Source of the DNA: Salinisphaera orenii subsp. halophila YIM 95161
GTDB taxonomy: Bacteria; Pseudomonadota; Gammaproteobacteria; Nevskiales; Salinisphaeraceae
Length of the DNA stretch: 34,008 nt
Reading direction: 5' to 3'
Assembly: GCF_003732545.1 (NCBI RefSeq)
Contig: NZ_AYKF01000084.1
Span: 1 to 34,008 of the forward strand
Shown: one piece after another, positions 26,147-32,492 of the stretch
How positions within the stretch are numbered: position 1 is the first letter of the stretch
How the letters are laid out: each line of letters opens with the position of its first letter
Position numbers and translations under genes: made by a program
Notes under the pieces: model-generated
The model's input: the letters and a program-made list of their open reading frames with translations, nothing else
What the model was told of the DNA's origin: nothing
The model's database searches: none

Positions 26147-26162
26147 TGGCACGGATTCTGCG
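26147..26162 (+). promoter_or_regulatory. Sigma-54 (-24/-12) promoter of nasT
   Basis: TGGCAC-GGATT-CTGCG matches the consensus TGGCAC-N5-TTGCW with GG (26148-26149) and GC (26160-26161) at the required spacing; the only core deviation is C for T before TGC. Transcription would start near 26173. It works with the NtrC site upstream, consistent with a nitrogen-limitation operon. Confidence 0.72.
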
Positions 26163-26180
26163 AGATTCGTCATGCCACCG

Positions 26181-26205
26181 CGCTGGGGATCAATGGCGAT
26201 CCGCG
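26181..26205 (+). ncRNA. Candidate ANTAR-binding leader hairpin (hexaloop AATGGC)
   Basis: GGATC (26187-26191) and GATCC (26198-26202) enclose the six-base loop AATGGC, with A at loop position 1 and G at position 4, the requirement known for RNA hairpins bound by ANTAR proteins. CGC/GCG pairs extend the stem past a TGG bulge. It lies in the predicted nasT leader RNA, 43 bases before the terminator. The second hairpin of the classical two-hairpin motif was not clearly identified. Confidence 0.5.
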
Positions 26206-26247
26206 ACTGCCAGCCGGTCGGCCGACAATCGAGAGGACACCAACGAC

Positions 26248-26294
26248 GGCGTGCATCGATCTGCCCGGAGCGGATCGATGGGCGCCTTTTTTTT
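26248..26294 (+). terminator. Intrinsic terminator/attenuator in the nasT leader
   Basis: CATCGATCTGC pairs with GCGGATCGATG (one G-T pair) around CCGGA, extended by GGCG/CGCC, then eight T (26287-26294). Located about 75-120 bases downstream of the predicted start and before nasT, so it would stop transcription unless overridden. Confidence 0.85.
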
Positions 26295-26307
26295 GGGAAG
26301 CCGAACC

Positions 26308-26418
26308 ATGCACAGACCAGCCACGGGACATCCGGATTCGATTGGCGCGGCAGTCGCGAGGCCCCCGGTCCGCGCGCTGTCGCGGCTCGTGGCCGCGCCC
26401 GCGGGATTCGCGTGCTAG
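26308..26418 (+). CDS. Possible 36-codon leader ORF before nasT
   Basis: ATG at 26308 with GGGAAG 7-8 bases upstream encodes MHRPATGHPDSIGAAV followed by a basic/hydrophobic tail and ends at TAG 26416-26418. The TTG start of nasT at 26422 is in the same frame, one codon (GCG) after this TAG, and has no ribosome-binding site of its own. Either ribosomes finishing this ORF reinitiate at nasT, or the peptide is chance. No similarity to a known leader peptide. Confidence 0.35.
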   Translation: MHRPATGHPDSIGAAVARPPVRALSRLVAAPAGFAC

Positions 26419-26421
26419 GCG

Positions 26422-27033
26422 TTGTCTGAGTCGGCATGCCATTCCTCGAAGGCGTCGGCGGCCGGGCTGCGGGTGGTTCTGGTCGATCTCGAACCCTGGT
26501 CCGTGGACCGGCTCGATGTCGCCCTTGCGGAGGCCGGCTTTCAGGTGCTGGCCTGCGTTTCCGAGCCGTCGGCGCTGTTCGATCGCGTCATCGAACTCGA
26601 GCCCGATGTGGTGATCGCCAGCTCCAATTCGGCCCGGCGCGACACGCTGGAATCGCTCATGCACATCGGCGAGCGCTACCCCAAGCCGATGCTCATGCTC
26701 TCCGATGCGATCGACCCGGATACCGTCGGCGACGCCGCGGCTGCCGGCATCAGCACGTATGCGGTGCAGGGCGTGTCCGCGGACATGCTGCGGTCGCTGA
26801 TCGAGGTGACGGTCGGGCATTTCCGCGCCCGCGAACAGCTGCAGGCCGAGCTGGACAGCACCCGCCGGCAGATGTCGGAGCGCGAGGTCATCACCCGCGC
26901 CAAATGCCTGCTCATGGAGCGCTACGGCATGACCGAGGCCAACGCCTACACCACGCTGCGCAACATGGCGATGGCCCGGCGCCGCCGGTTGATCGCGGTG
27001 GCGCGCTGGGTGCTCGAGCGGGGGGCGGTCTGA
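26422..27033 (+). CDS. nasT: ANTAR-domain response regulator NasT (transcription antiterminator)
   Basis: 203 residues from the TTG at 26422, the only in-frame start after a TAG. Residues about 17-130 form a receiver-like domain (LRVVLVDLEPWSVDRLDVALAEAGF), but the stretch EPDVVIASSNSARRDTLESL has Ser/Ser/Asn where a phospho-acceptor Asp would stand, so it is probably a pseudo-receiver. A coiled-coil helix (RAREQLQAELDSTRRQ) leads to the ANTAR RNA-binding domain, about 145-200: REVITRAKCLLMERYGMTEANAYTTLRNMAMARRRRL. NasT-type proteins bind leader hairpins and prevent termination of nitrate/nitrite assimilation genes, usually inhibited by the NrtA-like sensor NasS. Consistent with terminators in its own leader and in that of the next gene. 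Confidence 0.9.
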   Translation: MSESACHSSKASAAGLRVVLVDLEPWSVDRLDVALAEAGFQVLACVSEPSALFDRVIELEPDVVIASSNSARRDTLESLMHIGERYPKPMLMLSDAIDPDTVGDAAAAGISTYAVQGVSADMLRSLIEVTVGHFRAREQLQAELDSTRRQMSEREVITRAKCLLMERYGMTEANAYTTLRNMAMARRRRLIAVARWVLERGAV

Positions 27034-27267
27034 TGCCGCGCCGCGTGCCGGTGGGGGCAGGCGAGCCGGTATTCGGGCCGCCGGCGATACGCATCATCGT
27101 CAATGTCGTACCGGACGAGAGCCGGCGTCGCTCGCCGGGCCTTGACCCGGCACCGCGCGGTAACCGGTTCGTGCGCCTGCGCCATGCGCTCACGGGAATC
27201 GTCGGCCCGACCGCCCGACGCCGGCAGCTGAGCGACGGCCGGTCTCGCGCCGTCGTTCCGCGCCTGC

Positions 27268-27283
27268 CGGCACGGTCGTTGCT
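27268..27283 (+). promoter_or_regulatory. Sigma-54 (-24/-12) promoter of the NrtA-like gene
   Basis: CGGCAC-GGTCG-TTGCT matches the consensus at every core position except C for the first T. GG (27269-27270) and GC (27281-27282) have the correct spacing. Predicted transcription start near 27294, giving a leader of about 140 bases. Confidence 0.7.
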
Positions 27284-27333
27284 ACCGCAGTCATCGGTTC
27301 AATGCCCGCGCGTCGCACGGCAGTTCGCGGCCC

Positions 27334-27345
27334 TCCAATGGCGGA
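27334..27345 (+). ncRNA. Candidate ANTAR-binding leader hairpin, second copy of loop AATGGC
   Basis: TCC-AATGGC-GGA repeats the loop seen in the nasT leader; the eight-base word CAATGGCG is shared by both. The stem is short (3 bp plus a mismatch-separated C-G), so support comes mainly from the repeated loop and its place between promoter and terminator. Confidence 0.4.
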
Positions 27346-27375
27346 AAGCGTCGCGCAGGCACGGACTGCAGCCAG

Positions 27376-27411
27376 GGGCGTACGGCCGGTCGACGGCGGT
27401 ATGCCCTTTTT
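27376..27411 (+). terminator. Intrinsic terminator/attenuator in the NrtA-like gene leader
   Basis: GGGCGTACGGCCG pairs with CGGCGGTATGCCC (one wobble, one mismatch) around GTCGA, followed by five T (27407-27411). It ends 22 bases before the ATG at 27434, so it can only regulate this gene, not end nasT usefully; nasT ends 340 bases earlier. Confidence 0.78.
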
Positions 27412-27433
27412 CGTGCACGGGGGATGGAATTTG

Positions 27434-28852
27434 ATGGCCGATGACGATCGCAACCCGCAGCGCCCGAATCGCCACGCGCCGCTGGGCGACCCGTTCGATG
27501 CCGAGGTGCGTCTGCATCAGCCGCATGCGCACGATCACGCCGCCACGGAGGCCGGTATCGCCGGTCCGGCCGCGGTCGATCGCGAGCGCCTGGTCGATCG
27601 GCTGGTGGAGAGCACGGTCGTGCGTGCGGTATTCGGCCATCGCGACGGCGCGCGCCGGCGTTTCCTCCAGGCCATGGGCGGAGGCACCGCGGTCGCCGCG
27701 CTGTCGAGCGTGTTTCCGCTCAAGGCAGCCAAGGCGGCCGTGCATCAGGAGCTGGACGATCTCGGCGGCCTCGAGAAGCGCCAGCTCAAGGTCGGCTTCG
27801 TGCCGATCACCTGCGCCACGCCGATCATCATGGCCGACCCGCTCGGCTTCTACCGCAAGCAGGGTCTCGACGTGGAGGTCGTCAAGACGCCGGGGTGGGC
27901 GGTGGCCCGGGACAAGGCGGTGAGCCTCGAGCACGACGCCGCCCACATGCTCACGCCCATGCCGCTGGCGATCGACATGGGCGCGGGCTCGGCGCCCATG
28001 CCCTTCTACATGCCGGCGGTCGAGAACATCAACGGCCAGGCGATCACGCTGCACCGGGATCATCGGGAGCGGCGCGATCCGCGCCAGTGGCGGGGCTTCC
28101 GGTTCGCGGTGCCCTTCGACTATTCCATGCACAATTTCCTGCTGTGCTACTACGTCGCCGAGCACGGCCTGGACCCGGACCGCGACATCGAGATCCGGGT
28201 GCTGCCGCCGCAGGACATGGTGGCCAACCTGCGCCGCGGCAACGTCGACGGCTATCTCGCCCCGGACCCGTTCAACCAGCGTGCGGTCCACGAGGGCGTG
28301 GGCTTCATCCATCTGCTCACCAAGGAGATCTGGGACGGTCATCCGTGCTGCGCGTTCGCGGCAAGCCGGCACATGGCCGAATCCATGCCCAACACCTTCG
28401 GCGCCCTGTTCAAGGCGATCGTCGATGCGACGCACTACTCCTCCGATTTCGGCCACCGCCGCGAGATCGCCGAGGCGATCGCCCCGGCGCGCTATCTGGA
28501 CCAGCCGGTCAGCGTGGTCGAGCAGGTGCTCACCGGCCACTTCGAGGACGGTCTGGGCGGCGTCCACAACGTTCCGGATCGGATCGACTTCGATCCGTTT
28601 CCCTGGCACGCGATGGCGGTCTGGATCCTCACCCAGATGAAGCGCTGGGGCTATGTCCGCGGCGATGTCGACTACCAGGGCATCGCCGAGCGTGTCTGTC
28701 TGGCGACCGACTGCGGGCGGGTCATGCGCGATCTGGGCTACGCCCCGCCGGCCGAGACCCGCCGCCACTACACGATCATGAACAAGCGTTTCGACTCGGC
28801 CGCCCCGCAGGCCTATGTCGACAGCTTCGCCATCCGCCGAGCCTCGGGATGA
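27434..28852 (+). CDS. nrtA: NrtA/CmpA-type ABC substrate-binding protein (nitrate/cyanate family)
   Basis: 472 residues. A 70-residue His-rich N-terminal extension (LHQPHAHDHAATE) precedes a Tat-type signal, RRRFLQAMGGG (74-84), with a hydrophobic core and KAAKAA; the long N-terminus is usual in this group. The binding domain follows (KVGFVPITCATPIIMADPLGFYRKQGLDVEVVKTPGW; DGYLAPDPFNQRAVHEGVGFIH). Ligand by family: nitrate, nitrite, cyanate or bicarbonate. No permease or ATPase gene is in the window, so it either pairs with a transporter elsewhere or acts as a sensor like NasS towards NasT; the signal peptide argues for the former. Start ATG 27434, GGGGGA about 12-17 bases upstream. Confidence 0.88.
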   Translation: MADDDRNPQRPNRHAPLGDPFDAEVRLHQPHAHDHAATEAGIAGPAAVDRERLVDRLVESTVVRAVFGHRDGARRRFLQAMGGGTAVAALSSVFPLKAAKAAVHQELDDLGGLEKRQLKVGFVPITCATPIIMADPLGFYRKQGLDVEVVKTPGWAVARDKAVSLEHDAAHMLTPMPLAIDMGAGSAPMPFYMPAVENINGQAITLHRDHRERRDPRQWRGFRFAVPFDYSMHNFLLCYYVAEHGLDPDRDIEIRVLPPQDMVANLRRGNVDGYLAPDPFNQRAVHEGVGFIHLLTKEIWDGHPCCAFAASRHMAESMPNTFGALFKAIVDATHYSSDFGHRREIAEAIAPARYLDQPVSVVEQVLTGHFEDGLGGVHNVPDRIDFDPFPWHAMAVWILTQMKRWGYVRGDVDYQGIAERVCLATDCGRVMRDLGYAPPAETRRHYTIMNKRFDSAAPQAYVDSFAIRRASG

Positions 28853-28979
28853 CACGGCCCGGCGCCGGCCGCGGGAACACCGCGGTGCCATCCGAACGAG
28901 ACCGCACCGCGGTCCCGTCGCCGCGCGGCAACGGCGCGGCGTTACCGCCACTCATATGACCCATCGCAGGGAGAACGTT

Positions 28980-29426
28980 ATGGAAAAACAGGCAATGACA
29001 CGCGCGATTCTCGACGCCAAGAAGGCCAGGGGGATGCGCTGGACCGAGATCGCCGATCAGATCGGCATGTCGCCGGTGTGGACCGCCTCGCTGGCCCTCG
29101 GCGAGTCGTCGGCGCCGGAGGACATCGCCCAGAAACTGTGTGCGGTGCTGGATCTGGGCGACGACGTGGCCGACGCGCTGCAGGTCTGCCCGCTCAAGGG
29201 CCAGTGGATGGACAAGACCGTGCCCACCGACCCGATGATCTATCGCTTCTACGAAATCATGGCGGTCTACGGCCCGGCCGTGAAGGCATGTGTCCACGAG
29301 GAATTCGGCGACGGAATCATGTCGGCGATCGATTTCAAGATGGACGTGGAGCGCGAGCCCGACCCGAAGGGGGACCGCGTCAAGATCGTGATGAGCGGCA
29401 AGTTCCTGCCCTACGTGCGCTGGTAG
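28980..29426 (+). CDS. cynS: Cyanate hydratase (cyanase)
   Basis: Converts cyanate and bicarbonate to ammonia and CO2 (via carbamate), detoxifying cyanate and supplying nitrogen. 148 residues, close to the 156 of the E. coli enzyme. The catalytic residues are R89 and E92 in MIYRFYEIMAVYG and S115 in GIMSAIDFKMDVERE. The N-terminal helical domain (ILDAKKARGMRWTEIADQIGMS) and the C-terminal VKIVMSGKFLPYVRW dimerisation part are complete. ATG 28980 has AGGGAG about 8 bases upstream. It lies between the NrtA-like gene and an FNT channel, and is probably co-transcribed with the NrtA-like gene. Confidence 0.98.
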   Translation: MEKQAMTRAILDAKKARGMRWTEIADQIGMSPVWTASLALGESSAPEDIAQKLCAVLDLGDDVADALQVCPLKGQWMDKTVPTDPMIYRFYEIMAVYGPAVKACVHEEFGDGIMSAIDFKMDVEREPDPKGDRVKIVMSGKFLPYVRW

Positions 29427-29435
29427 CGCGGCGTC

Positions 29436-29466
29436 GCGGTGGCGGCTGTGTCACGGCCGCCACCGC
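29436..29466 (+). terminator. Perfect 11-bp hairpin after cynS (no T-tract)
   Basis: GCGGTGGCGGC and GCCGCCACCGC flank TGTGTCACG, 10 bases after the cynS stop. No T run follows, so it is more likely an RNA-stabilising or processing hairpin that sets relative expression of cynS and the downstream channel than a full terminator. Confidence 0.5.
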
Positions 29467-29518
29467 ACCAGCCGACGCTTTTCGAATGCTTTCGATTCAA
29501 TAAACCGGGGATTACTCG

Positions 29519-30331
29519 ATGTCCTATCTGCAACCTGCCGAATTCGTCAAGAAAATGGTGGATTCCGGCGAATCCAAGATCTACATGGGTCGTCGCGACA
29601 CCATCATCCGGGGCTACATGGCAGGGGCCATCCTGGCGCTGGCGGTGGTGTTCGCGGTGACCATCACGGTCAACACCGGCAATGCGCTGCTCGGCGCGGC
29701 CCTGTTTCCGGTCGGCTTCTGCATGCTCTATCTGATGAGCTTCGATCTGCTTACGGGCGTGTTCATGCTCACGCCGCTGGCCTGGCTGGACGGCCGGCCG
29801 GGCGTGACCATTCCACGCATCCTCGAGAACTGGGGGCTGGTGTTCATCGGCAATCTGCTGGGCGCGCTCACCGTGGCCTTCATCATGGCGGTCAATTTCA
29901 CCTACGGCTTCTCCAGTCCGATCAACGAGGTCGGCCAGGCCATCGCCCATATCGGCGAGGGGCGCACGATCGGCTATCGCGACCACGGCTTCGGCGGCTG
30001 GATGACGCTGTTCATCCGCGGCTGCCTGTGCAACTGGATGGTGTCCATGGGCGTGGTCGGCGCGATGGTCTCGACCTCGGCCACCGGCAAGATCGCCGCG
30101 ATGTGGATGCCGATCATGGTGTTCTTCTATCTCGGCTTCGAGCATTCGGTGGTCAACATGTTCCTGTTCCCGCTGGGCCTGATCCTGGGCGGCGGCTTCA
30201 CGGTCTGGGACTACCTGCTCTGGAACGAGATCCCGACCGTGCTCGGCAACATCGTCGGCGGCATTGCACTGACCGGTCTCACGCTGTACACGACCCACGT
30301 ACGCACGCAGGCAAAGCGCGAGTTCGTGTGA
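29519..30331 (+). CDS. Formate/nitrite transporter (FNT) family channel
   Basis: 270-residue integral membrane protein of the pentameric FNT family (FocA/NirC). Six membrane segments are visible. Signatures: SFDLLTGVFMLTPL in the first repeat, CLCNWMVSMGVVGAM, and LGFEHSVVNMFLFPLGL containing the central gating His. The N-terminal amphipathic part (YLQPAEFVKKMVDSGESK) is typical. By position next to cyanase and an NrtA-like gene, it probably carries a small anion such as nitrite or cyanate; the ion is inference. ATG 29519, GGGG about 12 bases upstream. Followed by a terminator at 30390. Confidence 0.93.
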   Translation: MSYLQPAEFVKKMVDSGESKIYMGRRDTIIRGYMAGAILALAVVFAVTITVNTGNALLGAALFPVGFCMLYLMSFDLLTGVFMLTPLAWLDGRPGVTIPRILENWGLVFIGNLLGALTVAFIMAVNFTYGFSSPINEVGQAIAHIGEGRTIGYRDHGFGGWMTLFIRGCLCNWMVSMGVVGAMVSTSATGKIAAMWMPIMVFFYLGFEHSVVNMFLFPLGLILGGGFTVWDYLLWNEIPTVLGNIVGGIALTGLTLYTTHVRTQAKREFV

Positions 30332-30389
30332 TCGCGTTCGTCGCCGACCTTGTGGCGCGGCCGCACGCGGCGACGATCCGCATGAGCCC

Positions 30390-30422
30390 ACGGGGCCGGC
30401 GCCCGTCGCCGCGCCCCGTTTT
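30390..30422 (+). terminator. Probable intrinsic terminator after the FNT gene
   Basis: ACGGGGC-CGGCG pairs with CGCCG-C-GCCCCGT (one bulged C) around CCCGT, followed by TTTT. It lies 60 bases after the FNT stop and 25 before the kinase gene start, so it would separate or attenuate expression of the latter. Confidence 0.7.
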
Positions 30423-31841
30423 CGCGTGACCGACCGGGGCACCGTCATGTCCGAACAGCTGCGCATAGCGGCCGGCCAGTACTCCAGCGCCGGTCGCAAG
30501 GCGATGAACCAGGACTTCCACGGCCTCTGCACGCCGGAGGGGCCGGCGCTGGCCTCCAAGGGGATCGCCATCGCCATCGCCGACGGCATCGGCAGCAGCG
30601 AGGTCAGCCACGTCGCCAGCGAAACGGCGGTCGCCGGCTTCCTCGACGACTATTACTGCACGTCCGAGGCCTGGTCGGTCCGACGCTCGGCCGAGCGCGT
30701 GATCACCGCGACCAACGCCTGGCTGCACACCCAGACACGCCAGAGCCCGTATCGCGAGGATGCCGACCGCGGCTATGTCTGCACCTTCAGCGCGCTCGTG
30801 TTGAAGGCCACGACCGCCCATGTGTTCCACGTCGGCGATGCGCGCATCTATCGGCTGCGCGACGGGCGTCTGGGGCAGCTCACCGAGGACCACCGGGTGG
30901 CCATCGGCGGCGGTCAGAGCTATCTCGCCCGGGCGCTGGGGGTGGGCGAGCGCATCGACATCGATTATAGGGGGCACTCCATCGCGACTGGCGATGTCTT
31001 CGTGTTGCTCACCGACGGCGTCCACGAGCATGTCGACGACGCGCGTATCGCCGAGATCTTGGCGGCGCACGCCGAGGATCCCGACGCCGCCGCGAAGCAG
31101 CTTGCGGCCCGGGCATTCGAGGCCGGCAGCGAGGACAACCTGACCGCGCAGGTCGTGCGCGTCGAGGCGGTGCCGCACAGCGATCCCGAGGATATCGCCG
31201 AACGGCTCACCCGGCTGCCCCATCCCCCGGAGCTCGAGGCGCGCGACACCTTCGAGGGCTACGAGATCGTGCGCCAGCTCCATGTCTCGTCACGCAGCCG
31301 CATTCATCTCGCCCGCGAGATGGAGACCGACCGCCCGGTCGCCCTCAAGACCCCGGGCAGTGATCTGCGTGACGATCCCGTCCTGCTCGAGCGGTTTCTG
31401 CTGGAGGAATGGATCGCGCGGCGCCTCGACAGCCCCCATGTGCTCAAGCCGGCCGGCCGCCGCCACCGGCAGGCGCACGTCTACGTCGCGATGGAGTACA
31501 TCGAAGGCACGACGCTGACCCAGTGGATGATCGACCATCCACGTCTGGAGATGGCGGCCGTGCGGGAACTCGTCACCCAGATCGGCAAGGGCGTGCTGGC
31601 CTTTCACCGACAGGAGATGATTCATCAGGACCTGCGCCCGGACAACATCCTCATCGATGCCACCGGCACGGTGAAGATCATCGACTTCGGCGCGGTCGAG
31701 GTCGCGGGTATCAGCGAGAGCGCCGGCCGGCTGGGGGCCGACGAGATCCTCGGTACCGAGCAGTACGCCGCACCCGAGTATTTCCTCGGCGAGCGCGGTA
31801 CGGTGCGCTCGGATCTCTTCTCGCTCGCGGCGATCACCTAT

Positions 31842-31899
31842 AACACCTGAACTCAGTTGCGGCGGCGAAGCCGGCGTCAACTGCAGTGATTTGTTGGAC
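31842..31899 (+). repeat. attC-like recombination site (part)
   Basis: R' box GTTGGAC (31893-31899) fits GTTRRRY; its partner GTACAAC is at 32114-32120, the other end of the insertion. The inner arms CAGTTG (31854-31859) and CAACTG (31878-31883) pair, with an extra base next to one arm as in attC sites, and CGGC-GAA-GCCG forms the tip. Outside R' the complement continues: GACAAAT (31900-31906) pairs with ATTTGTC (32107-32113), giving a long stem in the circular form. Confidence 0.6.
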
Positions 31900-32119
31900 G
31901 ACAAATGGTGGAGAACATGACCGGACCAAGATTTTGTGAAATATGCGACGCATGGCCTGCGCGAAAAACAGATCGAGGGCTGCGCTGTCATTTGTGCGAG
32001 TCACGAGAATGGTGCGACGAACACCCGGCACCTTTACCGACAAGCGAAAGCGCGTTGTGCGATTTAGCGAAAATTGGACATGCGGGGGCGCAGCAACGTA
32101 TTTCCGATTTGTCGTACAA
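31842..32119 (+). mobile_element. Single integron-type gene cassette inserted in the kinase gene
   Basis: The 278-base block is exactly what separates kinase codons TAT (31839-31841) and CAG (32120-32122). Its base composition is AT-richer and its codon use unlike the flanks. AAC occurs at both borders (31842-31844; 32118-32120), so the circular form would be 276 bases. Joining right end to left end yields R'' GTACAAC + ACCTGAACTC...GTTGGAC R', a complete 62-base attC-like site, and restores a TGA to the internal ORF. The order attC-ORF is the reverse of a normally integrated cassette. No transposase and no longer target duplication. The cassette reading is inference, but several independent features agree. 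Confidence 0.62.
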
Positions 32120-32255
32120 CAGATGTTCACGGGCCGGCTGCCCTACGGCACGCAGGTTCCCCGAGCCCGCAGTGCGGCCGCGCAGCACCGCCTTAAATAC
32201 AGCAGCGCGATCACCTACAATGCGGACGTGCCGATCTGGGTGGACGGCGCACTGA
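31917..32255 (+). CDS. Cassette-borne Cys-rich small protein (C-terminus altered by insertion)
   Basis: ATG 31917 has GGTGGAG about 4 bases upstream, 17 bases after the R' box, the usual place for a cassette gene. The first 68 codons (to 32120) are cassette sequence: MTGPRFCEICDAW, RGLRCHLCESREWCDEH, then a helical part ending RISDLSYN. Cys at 7, 10, 24, 27 and 33 look like a zinc ribbon (CxxC-13-CxxC). In the circular cassette the next codons would be ACC TGA, giving a 69-residue protein. In place, the frame runs 44 codons into kinase sequence in a wrong frame. No known family; expression in situ uncertain. An ATG at 31905 is an alternative start. Confidence 0.55.
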   Translation: MTGPRFCEICDAWPARKTDRGLRCHLCESREWCDEHPAPLPTSESALCDLAKIGHAGAQQRISDLSYNRCSRAGCPTARRFPEPAVRPRSTALNTAARSPTMRTCRSGWTAH

Positions 32256-32492
32256 AGAAAGCGCTGCATCCGAACCCGGACCGGCGCTACGCCGAAGTCG
32301 CCGAGTTCGTCTACGATCTGCACCACCCGCACAAGGCCTTCATGGCCGATCACGCCCTGCCGCTGATCGAGCGCGACCCGAACCGCTTCTGGAAAGGGCT
32401 GTCCGCCGTGCTCGGCCTGACGGTGATCGGGCTGCTCGCCTATATCGTGCGAATCGGTGGGGCCGCCTGAGCGAAGACGCTCGCCGCGGACG

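Larger units (their letters stand above)
27034..27433. promoter_or_regulatory. Regulatory region upstream of the NrtA-like gene, 400 bases
   Basis: No gene. It contains the sigma-54-like promoter (27268-27283), a hairpin with loop AATGGC (27334-27345) and a terminator (27376-27411), listed separately. A weak NtrC-like half palindrome GGCACCGCGCGGTAAC lies at about 27151-27166. Confidence 0.6.
30447..32470 (+). pseudogene. PP2C phosphatase - Ser/Thr kinase fusion, disrupted by insertion
   Basis: Restoring the frame by deleting 31842-32119 gives a 581-residue bifunctional protein. Residues 1 to about 235 are a PP2C phosphatase (NQDFHG, IADGIGSSE, GDARIYRLRDG, LLTDGVHEHVDD, GSEDNLTAQ). Residues about 268-540 are a Hanks-type kinase (VALKTPG Lys, HQDLRPDN, DFG, GTEQYAAPEYF), followed by a single C-terminal membrane segment. 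In the present sequence translation stops at TGA 31848-31850 after residue 467 (ITYNT*), inside the kinase C-lobe, so the phosphatase is intact, but the kinase lacks its last helices and the membrane anchor. Such fusions accompany nitrate/nitrite transport genes (for example PA1782 in Pseudomonas). ATG 30447 has GGGG 9 bases upstream. Confidence 0.88.

Noticed and set aside
25330-26437. Minus-strand frames of 107-292 codons between DUF3253 and nasT
   Set aside because: Arg/Pro/Ala-rich in all frames, no recognisable blocks, and they run over the NtrC/sigma-54 region; a decayed gene cannot be excluded.
27151-27166. Second NtrC site upstream of the nrtA promoter
   Set aside because: GGCACCGCGCGGTAAC matches only about half of the palindrome positions.
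29436-29466. True Rho-independent terminator after cynS
   Set aside because: Stem is perfect but no T-tract follows; kept only as a hairpin.
31842-32119. Insertion sequence, MITE or group II intron as explanation for the kinase interruption
   Set aside because: No transposase or intron domains, only AA/AAC shared at the borders, and circularisation restores both an attC and an ORF stop, which a MITE would not predict.
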